A DNA stretch of 44,052 bases from positions 1-44,052 of IMG/VR virus record IMGVR_UViG_3300048918_000073; one strand, 5' to 3'. This stretch comes from a virus. This document shows positions 31,394-39,757 of the stretch, one piece after another. Both the position numbers and the translations under genes were made by a program. The notes under the pieces were generated by a model, which was not told the DNA's origin, ran no database searches, and saw nothing but the letters and a program-made list of their open reading frames with translations. The number at the start of each line of letters is the position of its first letter. The stretch's first letter is position 1.

Positions 31394-31810
31394 TTACGCG
31401 ATGAGGTCGAGCAGATACGGCGGCTTGTAGTTCTTCCCCTTCAATATTTTTCCGTCTTCACGCAGCAGCGGCTTGCCGTCTACCAGCTTGCTCATGTTGG
31501 ACTCGTGGACCCGCTTGAAGGCTTCCCCACAGACATCATTAGGGAACCAACCCATCGCCTGGAGAGCCAGCCCGTACTTCCCTGGCTCATCCATGAAGCC
31601 CATATCGACGCCGCTCAGGTTCGCACAGGTGGACACATAGATCAGGTCGCAGATTTCCTTGAGTAATGCTACAGCGGCTTCCTTTACCTCGGCGTTCTCC
31701 TCTTCGCAGAGATTGATGCGCGTCTCGGCGGTCTTGGTGTCCTTGAAGGTCTCCATGAACTCAAGGCACATGGTCTCGACCGGCGACAGAATCGTGGGGA
31801 TATTGGTCAT
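31394..31810 (-). CDS. MazG-like nucleotide pyrophosphohydrolase
   Basis: 138 aa from ATG 31810 (overlaps upstream TAA). All-helical NTP pyrophosphatase pattern: EEENAEVKEAAVALLKEICD with metal-binding acids, then DLIYVSTCAN. The C-terminal VHESNMSKLVDGKPLLREDG and GKNYKPPYLLDL is typical of phage MazG-like enzymes. May cleave dUTP or other NTPs, or alter the ppGpp response. Confidence 0.75.
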   Translation of the reverse strand: MTNIPTILSPVETMCLEFMETFKDTKTAETRINLCEEENAEVKEAAVALLKEICDLIYVSTCANLSGVDMGFMDEPGKYGLALQAMGWFPNDVCGEAFKRVHESNMSKLVDGKPLLREDGKILKGKNYKPPYLLDLIA

Positions 31811-32358
31811 TACTGGTTAGCCTTCCTGATAGCTTTACGGTCTTCCATGGCGATAAGCTGGAGGCAAATCTGGATGGCCTTCTGGAGGTCCTGCTTGCCG
31901 CCCTTCGACTTCCACCGATAGATGTACTTCATGGCCGACGCCTCAGCGAAGGGGATGTCGTTGTCGTGGAAGAACTCTATGGGCTGGATGGTGCCTCGCT
32001 GGTAGTGGGAGCCACCCGTTTGGAACTCTAGCGCGCGATGCGCTTTGGCGATCAGGTCATCGAGGAAGTTGCTGGCGATGGGAGTAGCCTCGGGAGCAAC
32101 CTCTGGAATATGGCTTACAGGAGCCTCCTCCATAGCCACCTGTGCAGCCTCAGAGAAAGTCCAGGGGTTAGGCCACTTCACGAAGTCCAAATGGTCATGC
32201 AGCGTCTCGGTGGAACACATCGAGCTAAACACGCTGATACGGCCATCAGAGGTTATGCCATGAACCGTCATGACTTCCCCCTGAGCCCCTGCGGCAATCA
32301 GCTGAACCTTGTCACCAACCTTGAATGCGTTGGTCAGCGCAGCTGTACTGCTTGTCAC
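31810..32358 (-). CDS. DUF3310-domain protein
   Basis: 182 aa from GTG 32358, which overlaps the exonuclease stop (GTGA) with GGGAG 5 nt upstream; GTG 32370 is less well placed. N-terminal KOW/SH3-like part (FKVGDKVQLIAAGAQGEVMT). C-terminal DUF3310: GGSHYQRGTIQPIEFFHDND, then KYIYRWKSKGGKQDLQKAIQ. Family function is uncertain (sometimes called nucleotide kinase). Probably linked to nucleotide metabolism. Confidence 0.8.
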   Translation of the reverse strand: MTSSTAALTNAFKVGDKVQLIAAGAQGEVMTVHGITSDGRISVFSSMCSTETLHDHLDFVKWPNPWTFSEAAQVAMEEAPVSHIPEVAPEATPIASNFLDDLIAKAHRALEFQTGGSHYQRGTIQPIEFFHDNDIPFAEASAMKYIYRWKSKGGKQDLQKAIQICLQLIAMEDRKAIRKANQ

Positions 32359-33104
32359 TTCGGCTCCCACAGGATTACCTCTTTCTTTTTGGTGTCCCAG
32401 TCGTCAGACCGGAGGATTCGCGCCAAGCGGGCTTGCAGGAGCGCGTCGTCATAAGTGAGGCCCTTGGCCGTGTAGGCTTGCAGGACGGCCTGCCACATAT
32501 CCTCGAGAGTCTCTTTACCCTCGAGGACCTTCTCAGCGCCCTTAGCGCCGCATCCTGGCAGACCTTTGTAGCCGTCCGTGACGTCGCCCATGAGGGTCTG
32601 CGTCATCCAGAATTTATCAGCGTTAAACTCAGAGACCTTTAGGATTTCCTCATCTCGATACACCCGACCAGGAATAGTCTTCAGGTCCTTGTCGGCACTG
32701 ATGATGATCGAGCCGGGAAGATTCCCTCCGGTCGCCCAGATACCGAGCAGATCATCCGCCTCGATAGTCTCCACGCGCTTGCAGGGATACTCGTCCTCGA
32801 GTTTCTCCATGATGTAGCCGTAGCAGAGCGGCTTGCGGCTTCGTCCCGCCTTGTACTCAGGGAAGATGGCTCGCCTGAAGTTTGAATCTCCAGGACCACT
32901 CAGAGCGAAATACATCTGGCCCTGGCCGCAGGCGTTCCGATAGGTCGCTAGCTGGCGCTCTACGGCGTCCCAGGCCTCATTCCTGTTAGAACTAAGGACG
33001 TGGTTCACGTCATCCCAAAGGACTTCCCGCTCACACGCCGCAGCTGCCTTGTAGAGAAGCATGTCGGCGTCTATGAGAAGCGGGGGGCCGAAGCCCCCAC
33101 TCAC
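32355..33104 (-). CDS. 5'-3' exonuclease, T7 gp6-like
   Basis: 249 aa from GTG 33104, overlapping the upstream stop by GTGA and preceded by GAAGG. Flap-nuclease residues: LLIDADMLLYKAA, EYKAGRSRKP, VETIEADDLLGIWA, ISADKDLKTIPG, and the helix-hairpin motif DVTDGYKGLPGCGAKGAEKV. Removes RNA primers and degrades host DNA for nucleotide reuse in T7. Adjacent to nucleotide genes. Confidence 0.9.
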   Translation of the reverse strand: MSGGFGPPLLIDADMLLYKAAAACEREVLWDDVNHVLSSNRNEAWDAVERQLATYRNACGQGQMYFALSGPGDSNFRRAIFPEYKAGRSRKPLCYGYIMEKLEDEYPCKRVETIEADDLLGIWATGGNLPGSIIISADKDLKTIPGRVYRDEEILKVSEFNADKFWMTQTLMGDVTDGYKGLPGCGAKGAEKVLEGKETLEDMWQAVLQAYTAKGLTYDDALLQARLARILRSDDWDTKKKEVILWEPK

Positions 33105-33349
33105 TTGGCCACCTTCTTTGCGGTAACCGTCGTGGCCTTCTCCTGAGCGTCCTTCACGACGCCGTCCCAATGGGTGTCCTCGGAGACCAGTTCGACCTCG
33201 GGACCAACATCAGGCTCGATCACCGCAACCCTTGGATGCTTGTCGCCACAGGTGTCCGGGAGAGACCGTCCGCATTTCTTGCAGACCACGTCAGCACCCT
33301 TGATGGAGCAGTTAGCTGCGAGGGCCATGCCTTCGATGTACTGACTCAC
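33101..33349 (-). CDS. Small zinc-ribbon-like protein
   Basis: 82 aa from GTG 33349 (GTGA overlap with upstream gene). Contains CKKCGRSLPDTCGDKH, a possible four-ligand zinc site, followed by an acidic tail. Ends in KKVAK. Function unknown; cotranslated with exonuclease. Confidence 0.6.
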   Translation of the reverse strand: MSQYIEGMALAANCSIKGADVVCKKCGRSLPDTCGDKHPRVAVIEPDVGPEVELVSEDTHWDGVVKDAQEKATTVTAKKVAK

Positions 33350-33567
33350 TGGGTCACCTCAGAGTCCAGGATGACGTCAGGCGAGACTACAGGAACCTCA
33401 GGGACGGCTGGGAGGACTGGGGGAGCTACAGGGGTAGCTGCGGTCGTCAGGCCGTCCTCGTAGGCCTCCAGGAGAGCCAGCTTGATAGCATTGACGGAGT
33501 ACGTGGTGTCGCCATAAGCAAGCACGAAGGCGTTCAGCTTTTCGGCTTTTTCAGTGTAGTCAGGCAT
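33346..33567 (-). CDS. Small proline-rich protein
   Basis: 73 aa from ATG 33567, 6 nt after AAAGGA; adjacent ATG 33570 is equally in frame. Helical N-terminus (EKAEKLNAFVLAYGDTTYSV), then a Pro/Val linker (PVAPPVLPAVPEVPVVSPDV). The promoter-like motif lies 12 bp upstream. Function unknown. Confidence 0.6.
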   Translation of the reverse strand: MPDYTEKAEKLNAFVLAYGDTTYSVNAIKLALLEAYEDGLTTAATPVAPPVLPAVPEVPVVSPDVILDSEVTQ

Positions 33568-33578
33568 CATATGTCCTT

Positions 33579-33596
33579 TATGTCGATTGGTTTGCA
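33579..33596 (-). promoter_or_regulatory. Candidate phage RNA polymerase promoter
   Basis: Minus strand TGCAAACCAATCGACATA, followed by AAGGA and the start codon of the 73-aa gene. Close match to TGYAARCCANNWGRCATA. Confidence 0.6.
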
Positions 33597-33604
33597 TTTA
33601 GTGA

Positions 33605-33832
33605 TTAGTCTTGGAAGTCATCTTCCAGTTCAGCCTGATTCAGCAGGCTAAGTCCCTTCACCGATGGCCTCCATTCGCGCCCATAGACGTCGAGGTGGAT
33701 GCGCGTTGAGATGAAACCCATGGATGCAGCCATTGCGACAGCCGCTGAGTTCTGACGGGCGTAGTCGCAGGAGACCGAGAAGCCTCCGCGTTTATGAGCC
33801 TCTAGAACCACCTCCGTAATTGTCTTGTCCAT
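33605..33832 (-). CDS. Small protein of unknown function
   Basis: 75 aa from ATG 33832 with CAGGAG 6 nt upstream. Pattern MDKTITEVVLEAHKRGGFSV, then AAVAMAASMGFISTRIHLDV, ends acidic. Might be a small alpha/beta DNA-binding or helper protein. Located between DNA polymerase and the nucleotide genes. Confidence 0.6.
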   Translation of the reverse strand: MDKTITEVVLEAHKRGGFSVSCDYARQNSAAVAMAASMGFISTRIHLDVYGREWRPSVKGLSLLNQAELEDDFQD

Positions 33833-33852
33833 GTCCGCTCCTGTTGGTGATC

Positions 33853-33870
33853 TATGCCAGATGGCTTACA
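33853..33870 (-). promoter_or_regulatory. Candidate phage RNA polymerase promoter
   Basis: Minus strand TGTAAGCCATCTGGCATA, a full match to the consensus, 20 bp before the 75-aa gene. Lies at the extreme 3' end of the DNA polymerase frame. Confidence 0.65.
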
Positions 33871-33875
33871 TCACG

Positions 33876-35669
33876 TCAATGGGTTTCTGCCCAATTATTT
33901 CCGATTTTGTAGTCGCTATCGAGACGCACCTTGAAGGCGTAGGGTTCACCTGCCGCCCTCGCGTGTCTGACGAGAATTTCGCCGACAGCTTCCGCGATAT
34001 CTGCTCGGCATGCGACCTGGAGTTCGTCGTGACACCAGCAGACCAGAACGTAATCCTTCCCGTACCCCCATTCGTACTTCGTATCCAACTCATCAACCGC
34101 GTTACACATCCAAGTTTTACACAGGATGGCCTCGCTGCTCTGAATCAGGAAGTTCAGCGCCGAGTGGTCAGACCGAATAGGAACGCGGCGACCGTCGAGA
34201 GACTTCAGGAACCCCTTCTTACAGGCTTCCTTGACGGCCTTGGTGATCTTTCCTAGGGCCGGAATTTTCGACATGAGGTTATTCAGAATGCGCTTTCCTC
34301 CAGCGGCTCCGAGACCGTTTATCTTTCCGATCTTAGGAGCGAACGCTCCGAATATTAGAGCGTAGATCGTCGTCTTGGAGTCGTCCCTGGTCTTGATGTC
34401 AGGCGCTGCGGCGTCCTTGTGGAACGTGTGAACGTCACCGTCGACTACGATCTTTCCGTAGGCTCCTCCGTCGATGTAGGACATCCAGTGGCCGAGGATG
34501 CGAAGCTGCGCCCCCGCCATATCGGCACCCACGAGTTTCCATCCCAATGGAACACCGAATAGAGCCCTACATTCAGGACCGTACAGAGCCGAGGAGTTAG
34601 GTACCTGACCAATGTTGGGCTTAGAGTGCGCCGCACGGGATGTGACGGTTCCCATCGGGTTATATCGCGAGTGCAAGAGTCCATTTTCGTCCACCAGTCG
34701 GAGCCAGCCGTTGTCGCCGTCAGACAGCTGTCCGAGACGCTTTTGGATGAGCAAATAATCGATCAGGTCCTGAGCCTCAGGCAGCTTGATGGTTTCCATG
34801 ACGTCACCGTCGAGCTTCGCACGGCCCTTGTCGGTAAACTCCTCAGGTTCCCATCCGGCCTCCCTCAGCTTCTTCTCGATATGGACTCGAGACCCAGGGT
34901 TGAACACCACAGTTTTCCAGTTGGTTACCGTGTCACCCTTCTTGAACCCACGGACCTTGTTGTCGCGTTTCGCCACGAACTGCTTATCGATCTCCTGCCA
35001 GGAGCCGAACTTGTCGACCAGGGAGGACTCGAGGACGTCTCTCTTCTCAACGAGCATCGTATATAGCGCCTGAGCAGCCTTTGAATCGAAGAACCAACCG
35101 GCCTCCGTCATGCGCCCAACGATTTCCTCGACACGATGCTCTAACTCAAGAGGGGCTTGGGGATAGTCCATCGGCTTGAGGTGACGCAGGAGGCGCAGAT
35201 TGGTCCGAAGGTCGCCTTCACAGTAGGACAGCATTTCGGGAGTGAAGACTTCCCAACCACCATCATACTCAATCTTGTGGACACCCAGCCGAATGCCCCA
35301 AGCCTTTAGCGAGTGAGAGCCATACAGCTTCCCCGGAAGTTTGGACGCAATGGGAGCGTCCTGCTTCTTCAAGTCAGGATGAATGAGCCTGGAAGCCACC
35401 AGCGTGTCTAAAACACGAGTTCCGGGGCGAGTATGCCAGTTCTTCAACTTCGCGAGGACCTTGAGGTCATAGGATAGTACGTTGTGGCCTAGCAAAGTCT
35501 CGGCTTCATACAGCATATCCAGTGCCGCATCAATATTATCCGGCCCGAAGCTAAAGACCTCCTCGGTGGTCGTATCTATGATACACACGCAGTGAATCTG
35601 TGAGACCGTCGGCAGCAGTCCATTAGTTTCAATGTCGAAGAGTAGGTCGCGGCGTTTCTCATGTTCCAA
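33876..35669 (-). CDS. Family A DNA polymerase, T7 gp5-like
   Basis: 597 aa from TTG 35669, the only start in frame near the N-terminus; GGAG lies 10 nt upstream. Exonuclease domain: FDIETNGLLP, HNVLSYDLKVLAKL, YCEGDLRTNLRLL. Polymerase: motif A GADMAGAQLRILGHWM, O-helix RDDSKTTIYALIFGA (Lys and Tyr kept), motif C CWCHDELQ. Shorter than T7 gp5 (704 aa). It replicates the phage genome with the gp4-like helicase. An HNH gene overlaps its start by 11 nt. Confidence 0.95.
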   Translation of the reverse strand: MEHEKRRDLLFDIETNGLLPTVSQIHCVCIIDTTTEEVFSFGPDNIDAALDMLYEAETLLGHNVLSYDLKVLAKLKNWHTRPGTRVLDTLVASRLIHPDLKKQDAPIASKLPGKLYGSHSLKAWGIRLGVHKIEYDGGWEVFTPEMLSYCEGDLRTNLRLLRHLKPMDYPQAPLELEHRVEEIVGRMTEAGWFFDSKAAQALYTMLVEKRDVLESSLVDKFGSWQEIDKQFVAKRDNKVRGFKKGDTVTNWKTVVFNPGSRVHIEKKLREAGWEPEEFTDKGRAKLDGDVMETIKLPEAQDLIDYLLIQKRLGQLSDGDNGWLRLVDENGLLHSRYNPMGTVTSRAAHSKPNIGQVPNSSALYGPECRALFGVPLGWKLVGADMAGAQLRILGHWMSYIDGGAYGKIVVDGDVHTFHKDAAAPDIKTRDDSKTTIYALIFGAFAPKIGKINGLGAAGGKRILNNLMSKIPALGKITKAVKEACKKGFLKSLDGRRVPIRSDHSALNFLIQSSEAILCKTWMCNAVDELDTKYEWGYGKDYVLVCWCHDELQVACRADIAEAVGEILVRHARAAGEPYAFKVRLDSDYKIGNNWAETH

Positions 35670-36093
35670 TGGGTGTGTACTCCTTTATGTATGCAGACAG
35701 GCGTGAAAGTATATTAGGGTTTTCCCTAGCGAGACCTAACGCTGTATTGCAGCTATTACATAACAATCTCCGTACCATTCCCGTGATGTGGTCGTGGTCT
35801 ACCACCAGTTTACCGAATGTTGCTGTATCTTCATGTTCGTCGCATATGTAGCATCGGTATGCTTGATCGTCGCGCATCTCGTTGTATTGGCTATCAGAGA
35901 TTCCGTACGTGTTTCGTAGATGAGATGTCCTACTAGACGCGGATTTCTTCGTCTTGTCTCTATTCTTACCATTTATCTTGTTGACTGAAGACGCACAAGA
36001 CTTGCAGTAGCACCACAGTCCTCCTCTATAGCGAGAATCTTTATAGAAATGATCAGTCGACTTCTCCTCACCACACTTCGTACACTTCTTCAC
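35659..36093 (-). CDS. Endonuclease VII-type HNH homing endonuclease, copy 4
   Basis: 144 aa from GTG 36093. CTKCGE and CKSCAS zinc pair, CYICDE, then VVDHDHITGMVRRLLCNSCN. AT-richer than the genes around it. Inserted between primase-helicase and DNA polymerase; its stop lies inside the polymerase start region. Same family as the three copies in the structural block. Confidence 0.85.
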   Translation of the reverse strand: MKKCTKCGEEKSTDHFYKDSRYRGGLWCYCKSCASSVNKINGKNRDKTKKSASSRTSHLRNTYGISDSQYNEMRDDQAYRCYICDEHEDTATFGKLVVDHDHITGMVRRLLCNSCNTALGLARENPNILSRLSAYIKEYTPIGT

Positions 36094-36106
36094 ACGTTAG
36101 GTATCC

Positions 36107-36124
36107 TATGTCAAATGGTTTGTA
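36107..36124 (-). promoter_or_regulatory. Candidate phage RNA polymerase promoter
   Basis: Minus strand TACAAACCATTTGACATA then GGATACC; one mismatch to the consensus. Lies between the primase-helicase stop and the HNH gene, and so upstream of DNA polymerase. Confidence 0.6.
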
Positions 36125-37738
36125 TCAGAACGCGGATTCACCCTTTGTGTCTTTCGGGATAATCTCCGCGTACTTCAACCTGCCCGTGACCTTGACGTAA
36201 ACCATCAGGTCAGCCTCTCCGACCTCGCCGCCTTCACGGTCCTTGAGAACCCGGATGCGAGACTCGTTAGGATTCTCACCCTGCTGGTCACGCTCCAGAG
36301 CCCACACAGAGTCGCTCAGCTGCTTCAGCGCACCGGAGCCCCTGAGTTGGCTTAGGGTCACCCTGCCGCCTTCCTCGTGGCTTGTGCCGTCGGGCTTGGA
36401 CAGGTGGACAATCGCGATGACGCCGACGCCTGTCTCTTCAACCAGGGACCGCAGATTGGTCATGAGGATATCGATGTCCTTGCGTTCGCCGCCAGAGGAA
36501 CTCTCCTGGCCGGAAGTCACGATGGAGATATGGTCGAGGATGATGAAGTTACAGCCGAGGACCTTCCTCATGTAACGCATCTTGGAGAGCAGACGCTCGG
36601 AGTCTAGGCTTCCGAAGTGGTCGTAGAAATACATTCGAGTGGCCACAACTCGAGCGTAAGAGTCTTCCCATTGTTCCCTGGTGAGAATATTCGAGTCACG
36701 GCGCAGTTTCCCCAAGGGGACATTCTGATCGATTGCAATATACCCTTTTGCAGTTTTGCTGACATTCTCCTCGAGGTAGATGGAGCCAATGGTAAGGCCG
36801 TGAGCCTGATGCAAGTGATAGGCAATCTCTCGAGCCCAGGTGGACTTACCAATCCCAGAACCAGCGGTGAGCATTGTGATGCCACCTTCGAATATTCCAC
36901 CAGACTTCTCCTCCAAGTTAGGATATGGTAGGGAATACCCCGAGACCGTCTCATTGATCAGATCGTCAACCGACAGGTCACAGCCCGAGACAATCCCATC
37001 TGGTCTCCACGGGACAGCGTCCCAATAGGCCTTCACGATAGGCGCGGTTCCCGCCTTCAAGAGCGTCTCATTAGCGTCCTTCAAGGGAAGCTTCATGAGG
37101 AACACCTTGCCCGGAGGCAGTATCTCGGCGCATTCCTGCTGGGCCTTCAGCCCCGGCTCGTCCTGGTCGAAACACAGAATGATCTTCTCGAATTGATCCA
37201 ACCACTCGTAAGCCCTCTTGACAGACTTGGTGGCAGACGGTGCGCCGTTCTCAAGACTAACCACAGGATACTTGTTGTTGAACGCCTGGCTGACCGACAG
37301 GCAGTCGATTTCGCCTTCAGTGACTACTACAGATTTTCCTGTGGTGAATAGGTGTTGTCCAAATAATCCAGCAGACTTAGCTGCACCCACCCATCCGAAC
37401 TCTTTGTTTGCTCGGCGTACTTTCTGGGCAACGGTTCCTCCGGTCCCATCACGGTAGTTAGCGATGTGACATTTCTCTCCGACTTGGTAGCCATAACGTC
37501 TGCAAGTTTCCTCGCGAAGACCTCTCGCTGGTATGTCCGAGTAGCGCCCATCTAGTAACTCCTTGTTTCTCTCCACGCGAGGTCCTTTTGTTTGGGAACC
37601 TCCAGCCGCGCCAGCGGCGCTTTCGGGATGCCCATACTTGTTACACGATTGACAGTAGGTCGAGCCGTCATCATAAAGACAGTTGGCGTCACTCGACCCA
37701 CAGGCGTCACAGGGCAGATGCCTGATGAAGGTTCCCAA
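36125..37738 (-). CDS. Primase-helicase, T7 gp4-like
   Basis: 537 aa from TTG 37738; the N-terminus lines up with gp4. Zinc-binding primase domain CDACGSSDANCL and YCQSCNKYG (residues 10-35), Toprim VVVTEGEIDCLSVSQAF and ILCFDQDEPG, then the DnaB-type helicase with Walker A TAGSGIGKSTWA, Walker B NFIILDHISI, and QLRGSGALKQLSDSVWALER with the arginine-finger region. Unwinds DNA 5'-3' and makes primers for the gp5-like polymerase. Confidence 0.95.
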   Translation of the reverse strand: MGTFIRHLPCDACGSSDANCLYDDGSTYCQSCNKYGHPESAAGAAGGSQTKGPRVERNKELLDGRYSDIPARGLREETCRRYGYQVGEKCHIANYRDGTGGTVAQKVRRANKEFGWVGAAKSAGLFGQHLFTTGKSVVVTEGEIDCLSVSQAFNNKYPVVSLENGAPSATKSVKRAYEWLDQFEKIILCFDQDEPGLKAQQECAEILPPGKVFLMKLPLKDANETLLKAGTAPIVKAYWDAVPWRPDGIVSGCDLSVDDLINETVSGYSLPYPNLEEKSGGIFEGGITMLTAGSGIGKSTWAREIAYHLHQAHGLTIGSIYLEENVSKTAKGYIAIDQNVPLGKLRRDSNILTREQWEDSYARVVATRMYFYDHFGSLDSERLLSKMRYMRKVLGCNFIILDHISIVTSGQESSSGGERKDIDILMTNLRSLVEETGVGVIAIVHLSKPDGTSHEEGGRVTLSQLRGSGALKQLSDSVWALERDQQGENPNESRIRVLKDREGGEVGEADLMVYVKVTGRLKYAEIIPKDTKGESAF

Positions 37739-37742
37739 GATA

Positions 37743-38273
37743 TCAGTTGGTCTTGGAGGGGACGTGAAGGAGAACTGTAGGAGAGAGCCACCAAGCCACC
37801 TCTGGACATTCCTTCCCGAACTTGACGAGGACCCCTTGGCCGTGAGGGCATCCAGGATTCAGGTTATGGACTTCCCCTGTGAAACCAAGGACCCGACCAG
37901 AGTCAGTGTGCTTACCGCTCACAACCTCCACGGTATCTCCTACGCGGAACGGATAGGTATTCTCCGTGAGGCCTGCCTGGATATCTTCTGGCTTCTCATC
38001 AGAGACGTAGGTGTCCTCGAAGGTGGGCTCATCGTCAGACGTGCTGGTACCCTCGATTTCCTCAGAATAGTCATCCAGGAACACCCCGGTATCTCCATCA
38101 GGCTGCACGTCAAATACACCATAGCCAGTAGCCGTCAGGAACTCCCCAAAGGCTGCCGCCACGTCAATCGTCTCGACGCACTCCTCGTCCGCGATAGTCT
38201 TGGTGAACGTGAACTCGCCTACAGCCGTGACGTTCTTGTAGATGAACGTAATGCTTTCGCTATTGTGTGCCAT
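37743..38273 (-). CDS. Unknown protein with a KOW/SH3-like C-terminal part
   Basis: 176 aa from ATG 38273 with AAAGGAA upstream. N-terminal beta-rich domain (SITFIYKNVTAVGEFTFTKT), an acidic linker (DDYSEEIEGTSTSDDEPTFE), and a C-terminal PFRVGDTVEVVSGKHTDSGR segment like a small beta-barrel. Might bind RNA, DNA or a polymerase. Sits between endonuclease and primase-helicase genes; no family recognised. Confidence 0.6.
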   Translation of the reverse strand: MAHNSESITFIYKNVTAVGEFTFTKTIADEECVETIDVAAAFGEFLTATGYGVFDVQPDGDTGVFLDDYSEEIEGTSTSDDEPTFEDTYVSDEKPEDIQAGLTENTYPFRVGDTVEVVSGKHTDSGRVLGFTGEVHNLNPGCPHGQGVLVKFGKECPEVAWWLSPTVLLHVPSKTN

Positions 38274-38288
38274 ATGGGTTCCTTTGAA

Positions 38289-38510
38289 TCAAGCAGCGAT
38301 CAGGCTGTAGCGAGCGTAGGGATGACCCGCGTGGTCCTTATGCATTTCCGTCGAGATACGACATCCTGCTTCCCGGAGGTCGTGGATTCGAGCAGCGAGC
38401 CTCATACAGCCATAGGACGCCAGGGCTTCCATCGGGCTGATCGTCTGGCGAGCTTTGAGGTGCTTCAGGATACGTCGAGATGACGGATATAACTTGGAGG
38501 TATCAACCAT
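38289..38510 (-). CDS. Small winged-helix protein (HTH_39 type)
   Basis: 73 aa from ATG 38510, overlapping the endonuclease stop by 8 nt. SSRRILKHLKARQTISPMEA followed by SYGCMRLAARIHDLREAGCR is the usual pattern of short phage helix-turn-helix proteins that stand next to replication genes. Probably a DNA-binding regulator or replication factor. Confidence 0.75.
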   Translation of the reverse strand: MVDTSKLYPSSRRILKHLKARQTISPMEALASYGCMRLAARIHDLREAGCRISTEMHKDHAGHPYARYSLIAA

Positions 38511-38949
38511 GTGCTTTTGCCTCTTCTAGCCAATCTGGGGGAATAATCCCTTTGTCTGACCACATGAATCCGTGAGATGACGCCCAATCGCCATGTGACG
38601 TAGGGCTTCCGGTGTAGATCGGTGTGCTTGCCTTCTGGAAAACAAACCGAATATCGACGTCAGGGTTTTGCTCACGCACGAGAAGCATCTTCTTGCGCTC
38701 ATCTGCCGACCTGAAGCGTCCTTTAGCCTCGATGTAGATCGGCTTGGAGCCCAGCGGAAAGTCCGGTGTGTACTTGGCCTTGCGGGCCGGTATCACGTAA
38801 TGAAGCTTCAGCGTCTCGTACTTGTCTTCAATCCCTGCATCAGATACCTGTGCGCCAATCCTTTCCTCTAACTTGGAGCGATACTTGGAGGTTAGGACCG
38901 GGGAGGAGCGTCCTGCTCTCCCCCCATTTCCCTTATGCTTAGATGTCAA
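38503..38949 (-). CDS. Endonuclease I (Holliday junction resolvase), T7 gp3-like
   Basis: 148 aa from TTG 38949, giving nearly the same length as T7 gp3 (149 aa). A longer frame to 39075 overlaps the SSB gene by over 130 bp and is rejected. Motif SKLEERIGAQVSDAGI with catalytic Glu, YTPDFPLGSKPIYIEAKGRF (PDF and ExK nuclease core), RFVFQKASTPIY. Resolves branched DNA and breaks host DNA. Confidence 0.9.
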   Translation of the reverse strand: MTSKHKGNGGRAGRSSPVLTSKYRSKLEERIGAQVSDAGIEDKYETLKLHYVIPARKAKYTPDFPLGSKPIYIEAKGRFRSADERKKMLLVREQNPDVDIRFVFQKASTPIYTGSPTSHGDWASSHGFMWSDKGIIPPDWLEEAKAHG

Positions 38950-39520
38950 GCGCGGAATCACCAGTAGACTCCTCGCTGGTATCCTCAGTCTGATCACCAC
39001 CAAAGCTACTTCCAGCGTCCGCAACATAGCCTTCCTCTTCCGTACCAAAGCCCGAACTCTCGTTGCCTCCACCATACGGCACCAGCTTCTTCACCTGGAC
39101 CTGAAGCAGTCGCAGGGAGATACCCTTGTCATAAGCAGAGACCTCACAGCGGGTCCGAACAATAGAACCCGCACCGAGCTTCGCATCGTCGCCAATCGGA
39201 TTGTTCTTAGTGTCAAACACCAGTGGCTTGAACTGGCTGGACGGGCAGAGGGATTCAATCTCCTCTTCCTCAGTCTTCTTGATACCGAGATGAATCTTCT
39301 TCTTGCCCTCGAATCCCAACACGTCAGCATGCTTCCGCATCTCGGCACGGAAGGTCTCAAGGTCCTCATCAGAGGGCTTGTAGTCGATCTTGTATTTAGG
39401 CGTGGGAGGCTTATCACCAGGACGGAGCGTGCCTTGATAGACATCAGGTTTGGCGGTGTGGACATGTGAGGCGATGCCCCACGGGGTCGTCACATAGATT
39501 TTCTTAGGTTTGGTAGCCAC
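38939..39520 (-). CDS. Single-stranded DNA-binding protein, gp2.5-like
   Basis: 193 aa from GTG 39520 with GGAGAA upstream. Residues 1-130 form an OB-type body (IYVTTPWGIASHVHTAKPDV; HADVLGFEGKKKIHLGIKK; GAGSIVRTRCEVSAYDKGIS). C-terminal acidic Ser/Glu tail (DQTEDTSEESTGDSALDI) is the partner-binding tail of gp2.5-type proteins. Position before endonuclease I matches T7 order. Confidence 0.8.
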   Translation of the reverse strand: MATKPKKIYVTTPWGIASHVHTAKPDVYQGTLRPGDKPPTPKYKIDYKPSDEDLETFRAEMRKHADVLGFEGKKKIHLGIKKTEEEEIESLCPSSQFKPLVFDTKNNPIGDDAKLGAGSIVRTRCEVSAYDKGISLRLLQVQVKKLVPYGGGNESSGFGTEEEGYVADAGSSFGGDQTEDTSEESTGDSALDI

Positions 39521-39545
39521 TAGGTATGTTCTCCGGTTGTTATCT

Positions 39546-39563
39546 TATGCCAGATGGTTTGCT
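39546..39563 (-). promoter_or_regulatory. Candidate phage RNA polymerase promoter
   Basis: Minus strand AGCAAACCATCTGGCATA, followed by AGATAAC, 25 bp before the SSB start. Differs from the consensus only at the first base. Confidence 0.65.
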
Positions 39564-39568
39564 TATAG

Positions 39569-39757
39569 TCAATGCCTAAATTGGTGCTTCTCGTGATATT
39601 CCTTCACGATATCCTCGCGGAATGTATCAACGTCGAGACCATGCGCCATGATGGCGACCTCGGCGTCCATCGGGAACGGATTGCCCTTGAGGGCCTCGGG
39701 GAGGAGGGTCACCTTCAGCCGGTATAGGCCCATTCCAGTGTAGTTAAGCGAACGCAT
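39569..39757 (-). CDS. Small protein after RNA polymerase
   Basis: 62 aa from ATG 39757, overlapping the end of the RNA polymerase frame by 14 nt. GLYRLKVTLLPEALKGNPFP followed by DAEVAIMAHGLDVDTFREDI. Soluble; not recognised. Lies between polymerase and SSB, where T7 has small genes 1.1-2. Confidence 0.6.
   Translation of the reverse strand: MRSLNYTGMGLYRLKVTLLPEALKGNPFPMDAEVAIMAHGLDVDTFREDIVKEYHEKHQFRH

Noticed and set aside
38950-39075. Longer N-terminus of endonuclease I
   Set aside because: It overlaps the SSB gene and has a basic nonsensical composition; TTG 38949 gives the usual gp3 length.
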